Assembly (NCBI GenBank): GCA_008330645.1
Contig: VLTN01000033.1
Coordinates: 62,001 to 126,000, forward strand
Origin: Cafeteria roenbergensis
Lineage: Eukaryota; Sar; Bigyra; Bicosoecida; Cafeteriaceae
DNA: 64,000 nucleotides
Reading direction: 5' to 3'
This document shows positions 21,163 to 33,400 of this stretch, in pieces. A program made the position numbers and the translations under genes. Within the stretch, counting starts at the first letter, position 1. Each line of letters opens with the position of its first letter. The notes below the pieces were generated by a model, which saw only the letters and a program-made list of their open reading frames with translations, searched no databases and had not been told where the DNA came from.

Positions 21163-21510
21163 CTCTGCCGCACCGGAGGGCGGGCGCGGCAGAGGGGGCG
21201 GATGTGGCATCGGGGCAGCGGTTTCGCGATCGCAGGTGCGCGTGGGTGGCGCCCACGCGGCGTGAGGGGCTTGCATCGTCGCATCGGGCAGCGGGTTTCA
21301 GCGAGTTGCTCGTGCCCTCAGACACGAAAAGCAGACTCACACGCGCCGCTCAGATATCAAGCCAGTGCAGTACAAACTACCGGAATAATGCATTGGTGGC
21401 GATCTGACGCCTCACACGGTGCAGTGCGTGCCACGCTCGAGGCAGCGCGGGCGCTCGCCCAACCCAACGGGGTCCGGGAGCGCCAATTCTTTGGGGGGGG
21501 TAGGGGGGGG
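21163..21510. other. Convergent intergenic gap with paired G8 tracts
   Basis: This 348-bp gap lies between convergent stop codons. It is moderately GC-rich and has no exon-like signal. It ends with two runs of eight G (21493-21500 and 21503-21510) separated by TA, directly after the stop codon of the minus-strand gene, giving C tracts in that gene's 3' UTR. Confidence 0.6.
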
Positions 21511-21848
21511 TTACGACAGGACTGCCGCAGGCCGCATGGCCGTGCCTCCAATGGGCAATAGAGAAGCGCCCTCCGCGTTGGCGAACGGGACGGTGGCGCA
21601 GAACGCCGCCGTAGTGGCCTGCGCCGTGGGCGCCAGCGCCGCGCCGCCGCTAAAGGGCAAGCTCGGCATAGGGCCGAAGGGAAGGCGAGCGGCGGAGGGC
21701 GGAACGCGGAGCGCGCGCGGGCGCGACGGGGAGTCGGGCGCAGAGGAGCGGCAGGTGTCGGCGGCGAACCGGACGGGGGCGGGCGGGCCGGTGAAGGGGG
21801 GCGGGGAGGGTGGCGACGCGCGCACCGGCAGCTGCGCAAGGAGGTCCT

Positions 21849-21886
<38 letters not shown>

Positions 21887-24800
21887 GCGCTTCCGGGCGA
21901 CGGCTCGGGGGGCGGCAGGCCGAGGGCCGCGCGCCTCACGCGGGGCCGTGGCGCGACGGCTGGGCCCGAGGTTGGCGCCGGGGCGGACGCCCCGCGCTGC
22001 ACTTGCTGCTGCTGGGCCTGAGGCCAGGTCGCCTCGATCCCGCGGGCCATGCGGCGAAGCAGCCCGGATCGCAGGCCGCCAGGCTCGCGCGGCAGCTGCG
22101 GCGGCAGCTGCAGGGTTGGTGCCGCGACCACGCTCGCGCCCAGCCGCCGCGCCCACGAGAGGTTGGGTGAGCGGCGGCAGGCCGGAGCGTCGCTTGCCGA
22201 TGCCTCGGCCTCGAAGGCCGGAACTGGCAGAGCTGCTCGCCGCCTGACAAGCGGGCCTTGAGACCGCGACGGGAGAGCCGACGACGGCGCGGAGCCGCAC
22301 CCGGGCGGCCCTGAGACGGTTCGGGAGACGAGCTCTGCCCGCACCCGCCGGGTGCGGCGCGTGGGCAGCGCTGGCGGCGAGGCGCTGGCGTCCGATGCCC
22401 AGCCGCTCCCGCACGGCAGCGGGGACACGCCGGCGCTGGCGCGAATCCCGTTGTCATCGGGGAAGTCGCTTGCGCACTCGGTGACGTCCCAGCATGGGCT
22501 CTGCGGCCGCGCTTGGCCCACCGCGGCCGGCGATTGGGATGCGGTTTCGTCGCTTCGAGAGGCGCGGCGCCTGAGTTGAGGCCTTGCGCCGCCAGTCCCC
22601 GGCGATGGAGTGCTGCCCACCTCCCAGGACCCTTCTCGAGCGGGCACGATCCTGGCCGGCGCGCGGCTGTGGGGGCCTTTCATCGCCAGATGCGGCGGCC
22701 AAACGCCGGCCGCAGGACGCTCGCTGCTGTCTGCGCCCTGCCCCAGGCAGAGCTGCTGCGGCCGGTCTGGGGAGGCCATTCCACCAGAGCCTCTCTTTGC
22801 CGGCGCAGCGACCTGGCGAGCCGCAGCCCAGTCCACGGGCGCAGCGCAGTCGTTGCACGACAAGGCGCGTTTCGCACGGCGCGCGCGCTCCAGCGGCGAT
22901 GCTCCCGGCGGGCCGGCCGCCGTCAAGGGCGCCCGAAGGCTCACTGTGCCAGTGTCCTCCTCGCAGAGGGAGAGGTGCACTTGGCGCGTGTCCAGCGCGG
23001 ATGGACCCTTGCGTCTGCTGATTCCCGGCTCCGGCTCGGAGGGGGTCGCCGTGGTTGGCGCCGTGCCCGCGCTCCGGATGCCAGATGGCACAGCAACCGC
23101 CGGGGCGACGCACGGAAGCGCTGCTGCCCGGCAGGCCCGCTTGACCAGCGGGTGCAGTGCCGACTGAACGACGACCTCTGGCTGGCAGTCGCTGCCCTCG
23201 CCCGCGCCTTGCGGGGATCCGGCAATGGACACGCTCCTGCGCGAGCTCGTGGAGCGGGAGCTGGGCGGGCTCACGAGCGAGGCCCGCCTGCGCGGCGTGA
23301 CCCGATCGCCGGTGCCTCCGCAGCGCCCTTCGTGAGGGGCGCTGGCCCAGAAGCGGCGAGGGCATCTGCCCGACCGGTCGGATGAGCAGGCCTGAGGGAC
23401 CTCCGAAGTCAACGCCCCGGGGGCAGCTGCCTGGCCATGTGGCGCCGTGTCAGTGGCGGCATCAGTGTCCGCCTCCGATGCGGCAGAGACTGGCGAGAGC
23501 CTACCGAGTGCCGGCACGAGGTCCTCCTCCTCCGTGCCGGAACGCGCGGCAGCCTCGCCCATCGATAGACGCCGCGGTGCGCCGACGACAGCTGGGCCAG
23601 GTTCCAGCGCAGCGGCGGCCGCGCGACCAGCCTTGCATGCAGAATCCCATGCAGCCGGCTCCAGTGACTCCTCGTGCCGCCCAGACGGTCGGCGTGGGCT
23701 TGCGATGCGCGTCGTGCTTGCCCGAGGCGCAGTGCTGTCTCCCGCCTGCGGAGGCTGGTCACTCGCTGCCTGCCGGCGCCTGCCTCGGGCCAGCATGGCT
23801 TCGCGCCACGGAAGAGCAGCAGCGTCAAGCCACAGCGACTCGGCCGTCGGAGGAGGTGCCACCCGCGACCACGCAGCCGTTGCAACCTCGAACGCCTCGT
23901 AGAGCGGGCCGAGCGGCGCCCACATGGAGCTGCAGCAGCCCACATCTGCCAGAGAGCTCGCTTCCAGGCCCCTCAGCGCGCGGCGCACGCCTTTGGCATC
24001 GACTAGCGGAGCCGCTCGAGCAGCTGTCGTTTCTGGCTGCTTGGCGGCATGGTGGCGCCCAGGCCTCCGCGCCCCGCGGGTGGCAACCTGGCATCCGGTG
24101 GAAGCACCGCGCGATCTTCCGGGGAGCCCCTTGCCAGGTTGCCGGGCCGCAGCGCGCCGGCTGCCGCCCGCAGGCTCGGCGCCCGCAGAGTCGGAGGCGT
24201 TACCCGTTGAGCGTGGCTGCGTCAGTCTCGCCAGCGCTTTTCCGACCTTCAGGGCCTCGTCGGGCGCGCCGGAGAGCAGCGAGACCAGCGCCGTCGTCGG
24301 GTCGGTGGTGCCGCCGGGGCAGCGCATCAGCCGGGCTCCGGCTGGGTCTTGCGCGCCGTTCGAGCGAATGTCGACAAGGGCTGCGCTGGCTATCTGCTGC
24401 TCGCGCTGTCGCCGAATTTGGGCCTGCAGGAAAGCCCGGTCGAACACGACCGACACCAGGCCTGCGCTGCCAGCGCCAGTTTCCCGCCCCGGCCGGAGAA
24501 GCGCTTCGACCCCGCTGATGCAGGGGCCGGATGCAAGGCATGTCGCACCGCCCGCAGAGCAGAAACGTGAAGTCTCAAGTGGGATCGTCGAGCCGCCGAC
24601 GGGGTCACTCTTAGCCTTGCGCCCGGCCACAGCCATGCCCGCACACGGCACCCGATTTGCGGCGCATGGCTCATCGGCGCCGGTGGGACGGGTGTTCGGG
24701 AAGCGGGCCCCGGAGCGCTGCGGTGCGCCCTCGGGGCAACGCTGACGGCCAAGACGCGCCGCGTGGCTGCTGGTGGCCGTCAAGGTGGCATTTCGGAGTC

Positions 24801-25005
24801 CAGACGGGTTGGGCGCCTTCAGCGGCTCTAGCGGTGGGTTGTGTCGCTGTTGCAAGAAGGTCTTGCCGGGCTTGCAGGGGGGCAGGCGGCCGAGATCGCT
24901 GGCAGGCTGGTGGCCGACGCCGAGCCAGATCTTGTCGGCGCGGATCGCCAGCGCCGGCTGGGCACTGCACAAGGCCCCGGGGTCTCCGCGGGGCAAGCGC
25001 TGCAT
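21511..25005 (-). CDS. Hypothetical disordered protein, about 1,164 residues
   Basis: One open frame with strongly GC-rich third positions. It has no recognisable domain. The sequence is Ser/Ala/Arg/Pro-rich with many basic-directed phosphosite-like strings (RRLSMGE, RRRASLVSPP, SRRSVSIAGSP), acidic patches (SASEADTDAATD), and a 12-residue Ala run near the C-terminus encoded by a GGC-rich repeat around 21850-21885. One more hydrophobic, possibly folded stretch lies at residues about 350-400 (DVGCCSSMWAPLGPLYEAFE, then LWLDAAALPWREAML). The first ATG (25005) directly overlaps a possible splice acceptor (ATGCAG then CGC in phase), so an upstream exon in the 25-26 kb region may supply the true start. 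In GC-rich DNA a frame this long could be spurious; I favour a real gene because of the phosphosite clusters and the lack of an alternative on the other strand. Confidence 0.5.
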
Positions 25006-27155
25006 GTCTCGGGATGCGACTGGGCCATCTCCGTGGTGGAGCTCCTGCGAATGCGGTTGGATGGGGGGAAAGCAGCGAGAGCGGGCTGCAGACTTGGCGG
25101 TGTCAGCTGCGCGAAAAGCCTGTCGTCACGGTCATGCCGTCATCACTTCGTGAACCCCGGTTGAAGAGGCAGCGCTCCTGGTATCTGGAGTAGGCCCCGC
25201 TCATCGAGGCCTCTCAGATGCGCCATGGTGTGCACCCTCATCACCAAGCAAGCCAGCAACTGCCAGGGAGATCATTCGGCCTCGAGCTCCGGCAACGCTG
25301 TCCAGCGCTCCGGTGGTGTGTCGCCAGGGCGCCGGGACAGCCCGACACGGCCCTGGGTGGGGATGGCCTCTTGTTCGCCTCGTCAGCCAGGCGCGCACAG
25401 GCTCACCGGCATGCTCCTGCGCTGCAATGCAAGACCCGCCGCGTCTCGAGGGACGAGGCGTCCGCCCGAAAACGCTTGCCTGCCGAGCGGGCCGGCTTGC
25501 TGCACCTGCGAACACGCGGGCGGACGAACAGCAACGAGCGACAAGCTTGGTCGAGACTCGAGAACACCCATGCCAGCCTTTGGGCGACGATTGGCGGCGC
25601 GCAGTCGAATCAACTGGGTGAGTCACGGGCGCGTGCGTCGCCTCGGCAAAATTGACTGCCTGCGGCTGTCTGGGAACCCCCGCCGGGCCGCCTCCCGGCC
25701 TCCAGCCTCCCCGCCCTCCAAGGCTGCCATACCAGAGGAGGACTTTTATGGCCGCGCGGCAAGCTTGCCGCGCGGTTCGTTTTCCTCACATCGCAAGGCG
25801 TACGTCGACCGGCGTTGACTTGGCGCTTCCCTTGAGGGCAAGTTGTTTCCGCTTGACCCAGCGGGACGTGGAAGCTTGCCGACGCGTGGAGCGAATGCAC
25901 ATGGTGCCAGCGGCTCGCTGTGGCCGGCCACGGTTGGGCCGCGCCCGCCGGCCTCGCATCGGAGAGCCGAGGCATCACGGCCCGGTCAGTGGGCAAGCGA
26001 GCCGGCTCTCGGCGGCGCCCAGCGCTCATGGTCAGGGCTGGCTCCGAGCACCGAGCGGGTTGCGCTATTCTGCGCGTAGATAACATGCGGCGAGTACACC
26101 AGTGCGCTGGCAGCCATCGCTCAACGCGTCGGCAGTGGGGGAGCGCGTGCTCGTAATCGCTGTCTTCAAAGCAAGACGCGTCGTTGGGCGACGCGTTCAG
26201 CGGCAGCCTGGCTTCCCGCAGCGCAGAAGGCGCCCAGAAGGCGTTGGGCAGCGTACTGGGGCACGTTCCGCAAAGATTCTTCGGCCTGCTAGGTGCAGTC
26301 GCGGAACTGGAACGGAGCAAGCTGGCGGCGCTGCTTGCACGAGTCCAGCTGACCGACTCACCCAGTCAGCGCTGCTCGTCCGATCTGGCGAGACTGGCTC
26401 GACAGCGCGATACCACCGTACCTGGCTGCCCTGACCGGGTCGGCCTCGCCCGAGACGGCCAGTCGGTCTCCTTTCTGCGTCGAATCAGGCGCCACGCGTG
26501 CCCGCGCCGAGACGGCAGGGTGATGGAAGCTCCGCTCCAATTCAGCCCGAGGGAGGCCGGCTCAGGCACGCGGCTGGATGCCTCTCGCACAGCCCCCAGC
26601 ACAGGAGTGGCGCCGCTGTCCCGAAGCCCCTGGATGCCAGCCAGGGATGCTTAGCAGCCCATTGCCCCCAGCCCCTCGGGCGCGCGGCCCCTCCATGTCA
26701 GGAAGCGCTGTGTGAGTCGGAATCGGCCACATGCAGCGGGCAGTGAGAGGCGCTGCAGCACTCACTTGCGGAGCAGCGGCCCTGCCAGAAGGCCGCATTG
26801 CAATGCGGCCAGGCTTGGAAGCTGGCAGCATGGGTCAGGGAGGAGATGCCGGGAAGCGAACCGGAGCTTGGCTAAGGCAGGGGGACAAGTGCGCAGTGAT
26901 TGACGCGAAGGCGACACGGTGGCAGAGGCTGGACGACGATGCACGCGTCGTCCACTGAGGCTGAAGGAGCGTGACGCAATGGCGATCGGGAGTGGGCGCT
27001 GGTGGCGTGCGAGGTGAACTCAACAACATGCCGCCCGTTCGAGCCAACTGGCGAGCCGAGGCGAGCCATCGAAAGCCACGCAAAAGCACTCCAACCCACA
27101 CGCAGGCCGGCGGTGCGCAGCGCACAGGGCGCGCCCTGCCGGACGCCCCGCGGAC
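25006..27155. other. Gene desert of 2.15 kb with lower GC
   Basis: No domain-bearing reading frame is visible on either strand. Frames up to 236 codons (25610-26320, minus) have no recognisable product, though a GTGAGG string inside that frame (near 25788) would splice in phase to the acceptor at the start of the downstream minus-strand gene. The region contains a 24-bp perfect palindrome at 25752-25775. A B-box-like string (GTTCGAGCC near 27028) lacks a foldable tRNA around it. Confidence 0.55.
25752..25775. repeat. Perfect 24-bp palindrome
   Basis: The half-site CCGCGCGGCAAG is followed immediately by its exact reverse complement, with no spacer. It lies in a non-coding stretch. It could be a dimeric protein-binding site or a cruciform-forming sequence. 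Confidence 0.8.
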
Positions 27156-28652
27156 TCAGTCGAGGAACCCGGTGGCAGCCAGGTTGTCCTTGAGGATGAT
27201 GTGCTTGCAGGCCTTGAAGACGGTGTCGATGTTCTCCGTGTTGGTTGCGGTGGTCACGTGATAATACAGCTCGCGGTCCTCGTTCCGGTTGCGCGAGATG
27301 AAGAGGCGGATGATGTACTTGAGACCATTGGCGTAGCTGCAGCCCCCGGTGTAGTCCTCAAACTGGACCGTGCCGTCAGGGCGCTCCTGGCGGATGTCCA
27401 CGCTGCGGATCTTGTCCTCGAACTTGTCGCGCTTGTTGAGGAAGAGGATCATGGCCGTGTTGTCGAACCAGCGGGAGTTGGCGATCTCGTCGAACAGGTT
27501 GAGCGCCTCCTCCAAGCGGTTTTGGGACACGTCCTCGTAGAGCACCTGGTCGTACTCCGAGATGGCCGCCACGAAGAGCACCGCCGTGACGTCCTCGAAG
27601 CAGTGGATCCACTTCTTGCGCTCGTTGCGCTGCCCGCCCACGTCGTACATAACGAACTTGGTGCCGCCCATCACGAACTCCTCCTCCACGATGCCCATTG
27701 TCTTGACGCGCAAGTGAAGAATGTCATCAGTCGACGCAATATAGTCCGGAGCTGCAATGGCCTGCGCCTTCTCGAAGAAGCTGCGAGTTGGCATGAACGT
27801 GGAGCGTGGGGCAGAGGGGGGGCGGTGGGGGGGAGTGGTGGGAGCTGCGGCGGCGAACTTGCGGCTCTGCACTGCAGCACGCCCCTGGCAGTGCCGGGAC
27901 CACACGCCATCGCTTCGCGCGCCCGGATGCGGGCTGGCTCACTATGCAGCCGAGTCGTTGAGCTGGAACCGCGAGCGCAGCTCGTAGGCTCGCTGGATGC
28001 CTGTGTCGCCCCACAGCGAGGACACAATCTCGGCGGCCTCGGAGTCGTAGGAGGACGGGTCCAGCTCCCCGAACGCGGCAGCGCTCTTTGTGTCCGCGAT
28101 GGAGCAGTCCAGCTCCTCGGCCATGTCCACAAGCACTTGCATCTGGGCCATGATTGACTGCTGAATCACCTCGACCATTTTCTCTCGCTCGTCCTGCGAG
28201 AACCCCTTGCCGTGGAGGATGCGCATCTGCTTGAAGATGGTAGACTTGCCGGACTCGCCAGAACCTGCGGGGCAGGGGAATGCGCGCGCGGCGGGCGCTT
28301 GTTTGAGGCGCGCGAGCGGGCGAAGGCTCAGCGCGTCGCACGTCGATGGCGTGCCAGCAGCACCAGGGCGCAGCGCCGGCGGCGCGGCGGCGGCGCGGCC
28401 GCGTGCACCAGAGGGCGGCAATGTGGGCAGCGCACTGGGGCGCCCGCTGCGGGCGCTGGGGGCCAAGCGCCGGTGGGTCGGGAGGGCTGGTTGCATCGGC
28501 CTTTGCGGCCGGGCGGGCGGCGAGCGCTCACCCAGCAGCAGCAGCTTGATCCTGCGCTCCGCCTCTCGCTTGCGCATGTCCATGTCGTGGTCCACCTTGT
28601 GGGACTTGTCCATGATGGCCTTGGTGGCAGCATCCGAGAAGCACAGCCCCAT
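27156..28652 (-). CDS. Heterotrimeric G protein alpha subunit (copy 1)
   Basis: Exons are 28652-28532, 28264-27943 and 27780-27156; introns of 267 and 162 nt (GTGAGC...GCAG, phases 1 and 2) give 355 residues, the family's usual length. The N-terminus MGLCFSD supports myristoylation at Gly2 and palmitoylation at Cys4. The P-loop LLLLGSGESGKSTIFKQMRI spans intron 1. The helical domain ends at FQLNDSAAYFFEKAQ across intron 2. Switch I is LRVKTMGIVEEEF with the catalytic Arg and Mg-binding Thr. Switch II is DVGGQRNERKKWIHCFEDVT with the catalytic Gln. FLNKRDKF is the guanine-specificity motif and TTATNTENI the TCAT-loop equivalent. The protein relays GPCR signals at the plasma membrane. A second copy with identical intron positions lies at 35191-36722. 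CSN7 is divergent, 284 bp away. Confidence 0.96.
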
Positions 28653-28936
28653 GGCGCAGCTGGGAGGCGAAACGTGCGGACGGCAGGCTCTGGAGTCTCC
28701 GCCGCTGCGCGCACCGCTTTGGCGTTCGCGCCTGAGGGCGAGCCCGAGAACAGCGGCGAGTCGCGGCGAGCAAGGCCTTCTCTGCGACTGGCGCGCAAGG
28801 GGCGTGGCGCAGGTGCGGCGCGCCCGGTTCCCCGAATACGTTGTCGTCCGGCAGAGGCGTCGCAAAAGCAATCTCGGGGGGGAATTTCGGCCTGCCAGCG
28901 GCCAGGTCCGCAATCGGCACGCGGCAGCCAGCCGAC

Positions 28937-30242
28937 ATGGCCCTGGACAAGGCGGTCGCCCTCCTGGACTCCGCCACCGCCGCCACCGGGGTGCGCATGG
29001 CGGTGGAGCAGACCCTCAACGACAGGCACGTCTTTTTCGTGGGCAGCCTGCTCGACCACAAGGCTATCTCCCTGGTGAGCCGCGCGGGCGCCCGAGGTCG
29101 GGCCGAGGTCGCCCCATGCCCTGGCCGAGCTGCCTTGATGTGCAGCCGTGCAACTGGCGTTGTCGCCGGGCCTGCGCTTGCCACCGCGGCGGCGCAGCCG
29201 GCGCAGCCGCCTGGAGTCAATCCAAGGTGCCCGTGAACCGGGAGCGCTCCACCGCTCGCTGCGGCGCCCCCGCCCCCGATCCTGGCCACCTTCGCACGCA
29301 GCTCGATGGCTCTGAGTACGCTGGGTGGCTCAAGGCTCTGCGACTGTTCGCGCACGGGACTTACTCGGAATTCAAGGGTGAGGCGGGAGTGGAGCTCGGC
29401 GCGGACCTGCTTGCTCCATTGCCGCGGCCCGGCGCGCGCCATGCCCCATACCGCTCCCGCCACAGAGCATCTCCTCCTCTGCTTTGTGCGCCGTCTGCCC
29501 CCGGCGCTCCCGCAGCGGACCGGTCGTCGTACCCGGAGCTGTCGGCCAGAGCGGCGTGGAAGCTGAAGCAGCTCTCGCTCATGACCACCGCCGCCAAGAA
29601 CGCGCGCCCCGCGTACGATGACCTGCAGCGCGATCTTGACCTGGCGTCGCCTGCCGAGGTGGAGCGCCTGGCCATATCCTGCATCGACGCCGGGCTCCTG
29701 GACGCGAAGCTGAACCAGGTGAGCTTTGCGGAACTGCCCATGGCCCTCCCCGGCTCCGCCTCCAATGCAAGCTCGCGCTCGGGCTGCTGGCCCCTGTGCC
29801 CCAAGGTGATGCCGTCCCGCGCGCAACCGCCCCCCCACCCCCCGCCCCCCCGCGCGCGCGTTTCCTCCTGTGCATGCAGCGCGAGAGCGTGGTCGAGGTG
29901 CGGTCCGTCCGAGGCCGCGACCTGGCAGTGGAGGACATCCCCGCATCGCTCGCCAAGCTCGACATGTGGCAAGCCGCCATCAAGGCCTCCATCGCGCGCC
30001 TGGAGGCAGAGGCCGGCCGCGCCTCGGCGAGCTACGCGGCTGGCCAGGAGATGGCCAGCTCCGTGGAGACCGTTCTGGGCCAGGCGGTCGTCAGCGCTGC
30101 GGCCGCCGAGCCGGAGGCGGGCAAGGGGAGGAGGGGCGCCTCCGGGGGCTTCATGGATGGGGCAGGGTTGCTTCGCGGTGTGATGGGGGGGGTGTTCGGG
30201 CGCATGGGCGGGCCGGCGCGCAGGGATCCGCGCCGGCGCTGA
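28937..30242 (+). CDS. CSN7: COP9 signalosome subunit 7 (PCI domain)
   Basis: Exons are 28937-29074, 29302-29377, 29516-29718 and 29880-30242; introns of 227, 138 and 161 nt (all GTGAG...GCAG; phases 0, 1, 0) give 259 residues. The signalosome removes NEDD8 from cullins; CSN7 is a PCI-domain scaffold subunit. The block LKALRLFAHGTYSEFK aligns with LLTVFAYGTYADY of CSN7. It is followed by WKLKQLSLMTTAAKN (KLRHLSVVTLAAK in animals), SPAEVERLAISCIDAGLLDA and the winged-helix end VVEVRSVRGRDLAVEDI. The C-terminal helix and basic Gly-rich tail also match CSN7 layout. The related eIF3m and proteasome lid PCI proteins are longer and fit less well. Four exons are needed because the PCI core is split between frames; all phases close. 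Confidence 0.9.
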
Positions 30243-30491
30243 TGCAGCTTCGCTGGTTGTGTGGGGCGGCCCCGTCGCCCCGCGCTGCTTTCACAAACAG
30301 GCTTTGCTTGCTGAGGCCAACGAAGCGGGCACGCCACGCGTCCGTGTGCAGCCCGGAGCGTGCCCGGCCGGGAAAAAACACCGCACAGCTGCAGAGCACT
30401 CGAATTGGTGTGGCACATTGGGTTGACGGGAGCGACGCCACTGCGGGGACGGCTCGCAGCGGGTGCCGCCGCGAACGCAGCCGCAGGCGGC

Positions 30492-33400
30492 ATGGTCCGA
30501 CTGGCCGCCGCGGCGGCCTGCCTTCTCGCTGTGGTCAGGGCAAGCGTCTGCCGCCACCGCGTGGAGATTGAGACGTGGACGCAGCTGCCCCATTCTTACT
30601 CGATTGTCGGGCTCGCGCTGGCAAAGGAGCTCAGCGCAGCGATGGGCAACGAGTGCGTGCACGTGGTCGAGGCGCCGGCCTACCGAGGGCGTCAGGCGCA
30701 ATGGAGTCGGAGGCCGAGCGCTGACAACGCCAGCACAGCCCTCGGTCGCTCTGGCGGCGAGCGCCGAGAGTGCCCAGATGTCATCTTGCGCGCCGCGTTC
30801 CCGCTGCGGCTCCGCAAGAGGGGGGCCTGCCCTGCTGCCAGCGTTGTGGTGTTGGGGACGACCGAGTTTGGCGTGGCCCCTATCGAGCTGTTCCAGGACG
30901 CCGAGGCTGAGGCGGCGGCCGGCGCCCTCGCAGGCTGCGCCCTCGACATGGCAGGCCCGTGTACGCTTCGCGTGGCGTGGTCGAAAGTGGGACCTGGGGT
31001 GGGCGTGGCAGCGCCGTCGCACTGGGCGGCTGCCGGGTTTGCCCAGGCGGGGCTGCGTGCGGACCAGCTGCTGGTGCTGCCGCACGGGGTGGACCCATCG
31101 CTGTGGTCGGCGCCCATGGACGCTGCCAGGGCGGCGGGCGCGGCCGTTTGGCCGGCACCGGCCGCCTTCATTCGGGCCCGTCAGTGGCAGAGCATGCTTG
31201 GCCGCTTCGCCGCCGCCATCGATCCCTCCGGTGCGGCGGCAGCGCCGCTGGGTAGCGCGGCTTCGCTGGACCCCGCCTGCGTGTGGGTGGTCTCCGTGGG
31301 CAGCGGCACGATGAACAAGGGGCTGGACACGCTTCTGGAGGCTGCCGCCGGGGCGGCACTCCGCGTGGCGCCGCTGGGGGGCTGCGTGCGGCTGCTGCTC
31401 AAGGGTCTGGACGCGATGTACGAGTCCGATCGGCTCCTGCAGCAGTGGGTGGGGGGCGCGGGACGGGCGATGGCGAGGGCGATGGCTGCGCGGACGATCG
31501 CCGGCTCCTCAGCCGCCGGCAGCGGAGGCGACCAGGCGGCAGGGGCTTCGCTGCGGGTCTGGAGCGTAGGGTCCGAGCTGAGCCAGGGCGCCGTTGCCGC
31601 CCTCGTGGCGGGCGCAGACCTGTACGCGGCGCCGTTCCGGGGCGAGGGCTTCGCGCTGCCGGTGCTCGAGGCGGCCGCTGCCGGCGCGCCGGTTGTTGCC
31701 ACGGCTGGGGGCGCGGCAGACGACTACATGAGCGAGTCGTGGGCCGTTCGTGTGCCGTCGCGGCCGGTGGCTGTGTCGTTCGGGGGACAGCTGGGCGGCG
31801 GGCTGGCGCCCGACCCGGCAGCCCTGTCCAACGCCGTTGTGTGGGCCGGGCTGGCTAAGGCCGCGGCAGCAGGCCGGCTTGGCACTGAGTGCGCCGCTGC
31901 GGTCGCAGCGGCCGCGGCAGCTGCGGTCGGCCCGGAAGGGGAGGGGGCGCGAGTGGCGAAGCCCGAGTGGCTTACGATGCCGCCCGGCCGGGCCAGCTGC
32001 CGCCAGGTGGCGACTGCGGCGGCGTGGCTGTCGTCTGCCTCGCTTGCTGGCCGCGCCTCTGCGCGCGAGTGGAGCTGGGAGCGAGCTGCGGCCGAGCTGC
32101 TTGCCGCCATTGACGGGGGAACGTTCCCGCCGGAGCGGCGCGGCGAAGCCGGCTGCGCGACGCAGCGTGTGACTGCCAACGCTCCCGCGACCACGGGGGC
32201 TGTGTGGCGGGGCCGGGGGGCGGCCGCAGTGCGCGCTGTGATGGCTCGCACCGGCGACGCCGTGTCAGTGACCCTCCGTTTGTGTGGAGTCAGCGACGCA
32301 TCCAGTGTGATGCTCGCGATTGTTGGGGCAACCCCGCACGCGCCTCGAGCCGGTCGTGGCAGGGGTCGAGTCGGGACTGGACCCGTTTCGCCCAGTGAGG
32401 CGCGAGCAACTGAAGCGCGAGCTGCCAGTTTGCTGCAGCGGCAGATCGTGGGGCGCTGGCGAGTGGGAAGCGTGTGGTCTGGCGCGCAAGAGCGGGAGCG
32501 CGCGGGCAGCGGCTGCGTCGACGCAGAAGTGAGCTGGACCGCCCGCCTGGGCCACGTGGCCGCCTTGACGCTCGGCCCAGAGGCACCAGGGAGCGCACGG
32601 CTGTGCGAGGTCCGCGAGGACGAGCGAGCACCCGGGTGCGGCGGGAGTGCTGGCGGCTCCCTTCGGGAGCTGTGGTTCGCCGTGGCCGTTGAGGGCTCGG
32701 CCTCGCTGCCTGCCCACGCAGAGACGGATGCTTCGCTCGGCGAGGCAGCGTCCGCGTGGCTGGGGGCGCCGCACGACACCCGTTGGAGCGCTTCGCCGTT
32801 CAACCTGTCGCGGGCGCTGGGGCGGTTCGGCGGCCTGCTCGCCGCGAAGGCACGCGCCGAGTCTCCCAAGCTGCACGCGTTGGGCGTCGGCGCGCCCGTG
32901 GCAGATGCCCGCAGGCCGCACTGGGCCGCCATTGGCGAGGCGACAACGAGCTTGTGGCTGGGAGGGGACGAGGCCGGGGCTGTGGCTTTGGGGGCTCAGC
33001 CGGTGCGGGCGAGGGCAGCGTCGCGAGCCAGCGGCCTGCTCTCCCCCCGTCCCTCAGCTCTGCGCGACGCAGCCGCCCTGGGAGGCTCATGGGAGTGTGG
33101 CTGGGTGGCGCCTGTGCCACAGCCCCGGGAGGAGTGCGGCGAATCTCGTGCCCGTCTGCTCCTGGAGCACTGCAGCAGCAATGCCGCGGGGCTAGCCGCG
33201 ACTGGCGCCGAGTCGCAGCTTCGCTCCCCGCCGCAGCACGCAGCTGCTCGTTCTGCTGCGCCAGTCCCGTGGACCGGGCCAGGGGGCTCGAGGCTTTTCG
33301 ACCCTTCGCCTTACCTGTGGTACCGCGCTGGTGCCGCAGCGGCAGAGGCGTTCGAGGCGGGCGCTCACCGCTTGGCGCAGCGGGTGGCGCTCTTGCTCGG

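Noticed and set aside
25610-26320. 236-codon minus-strand frame in the second desert
   Set aside because: No recognisable sequence. It could at most contain an upstream exon of the 21.5-25.0 kb gene, which I cannot support.
26990-27070. tRNA gene suggested by a B-box-like GTTCGAGCC
   Set aside because: No A box at the right distance and no 7-bp acceptor stem or anticodon arm could be folded around it. Other GTTCGA strings (near 14543 and 18527) failed the same test.
30360-30491. Upstream extension of the glycosyltransferase frame
   Set aside because: The added 44 residues are polar and would bury the clear signal peptide that begins at 30492.
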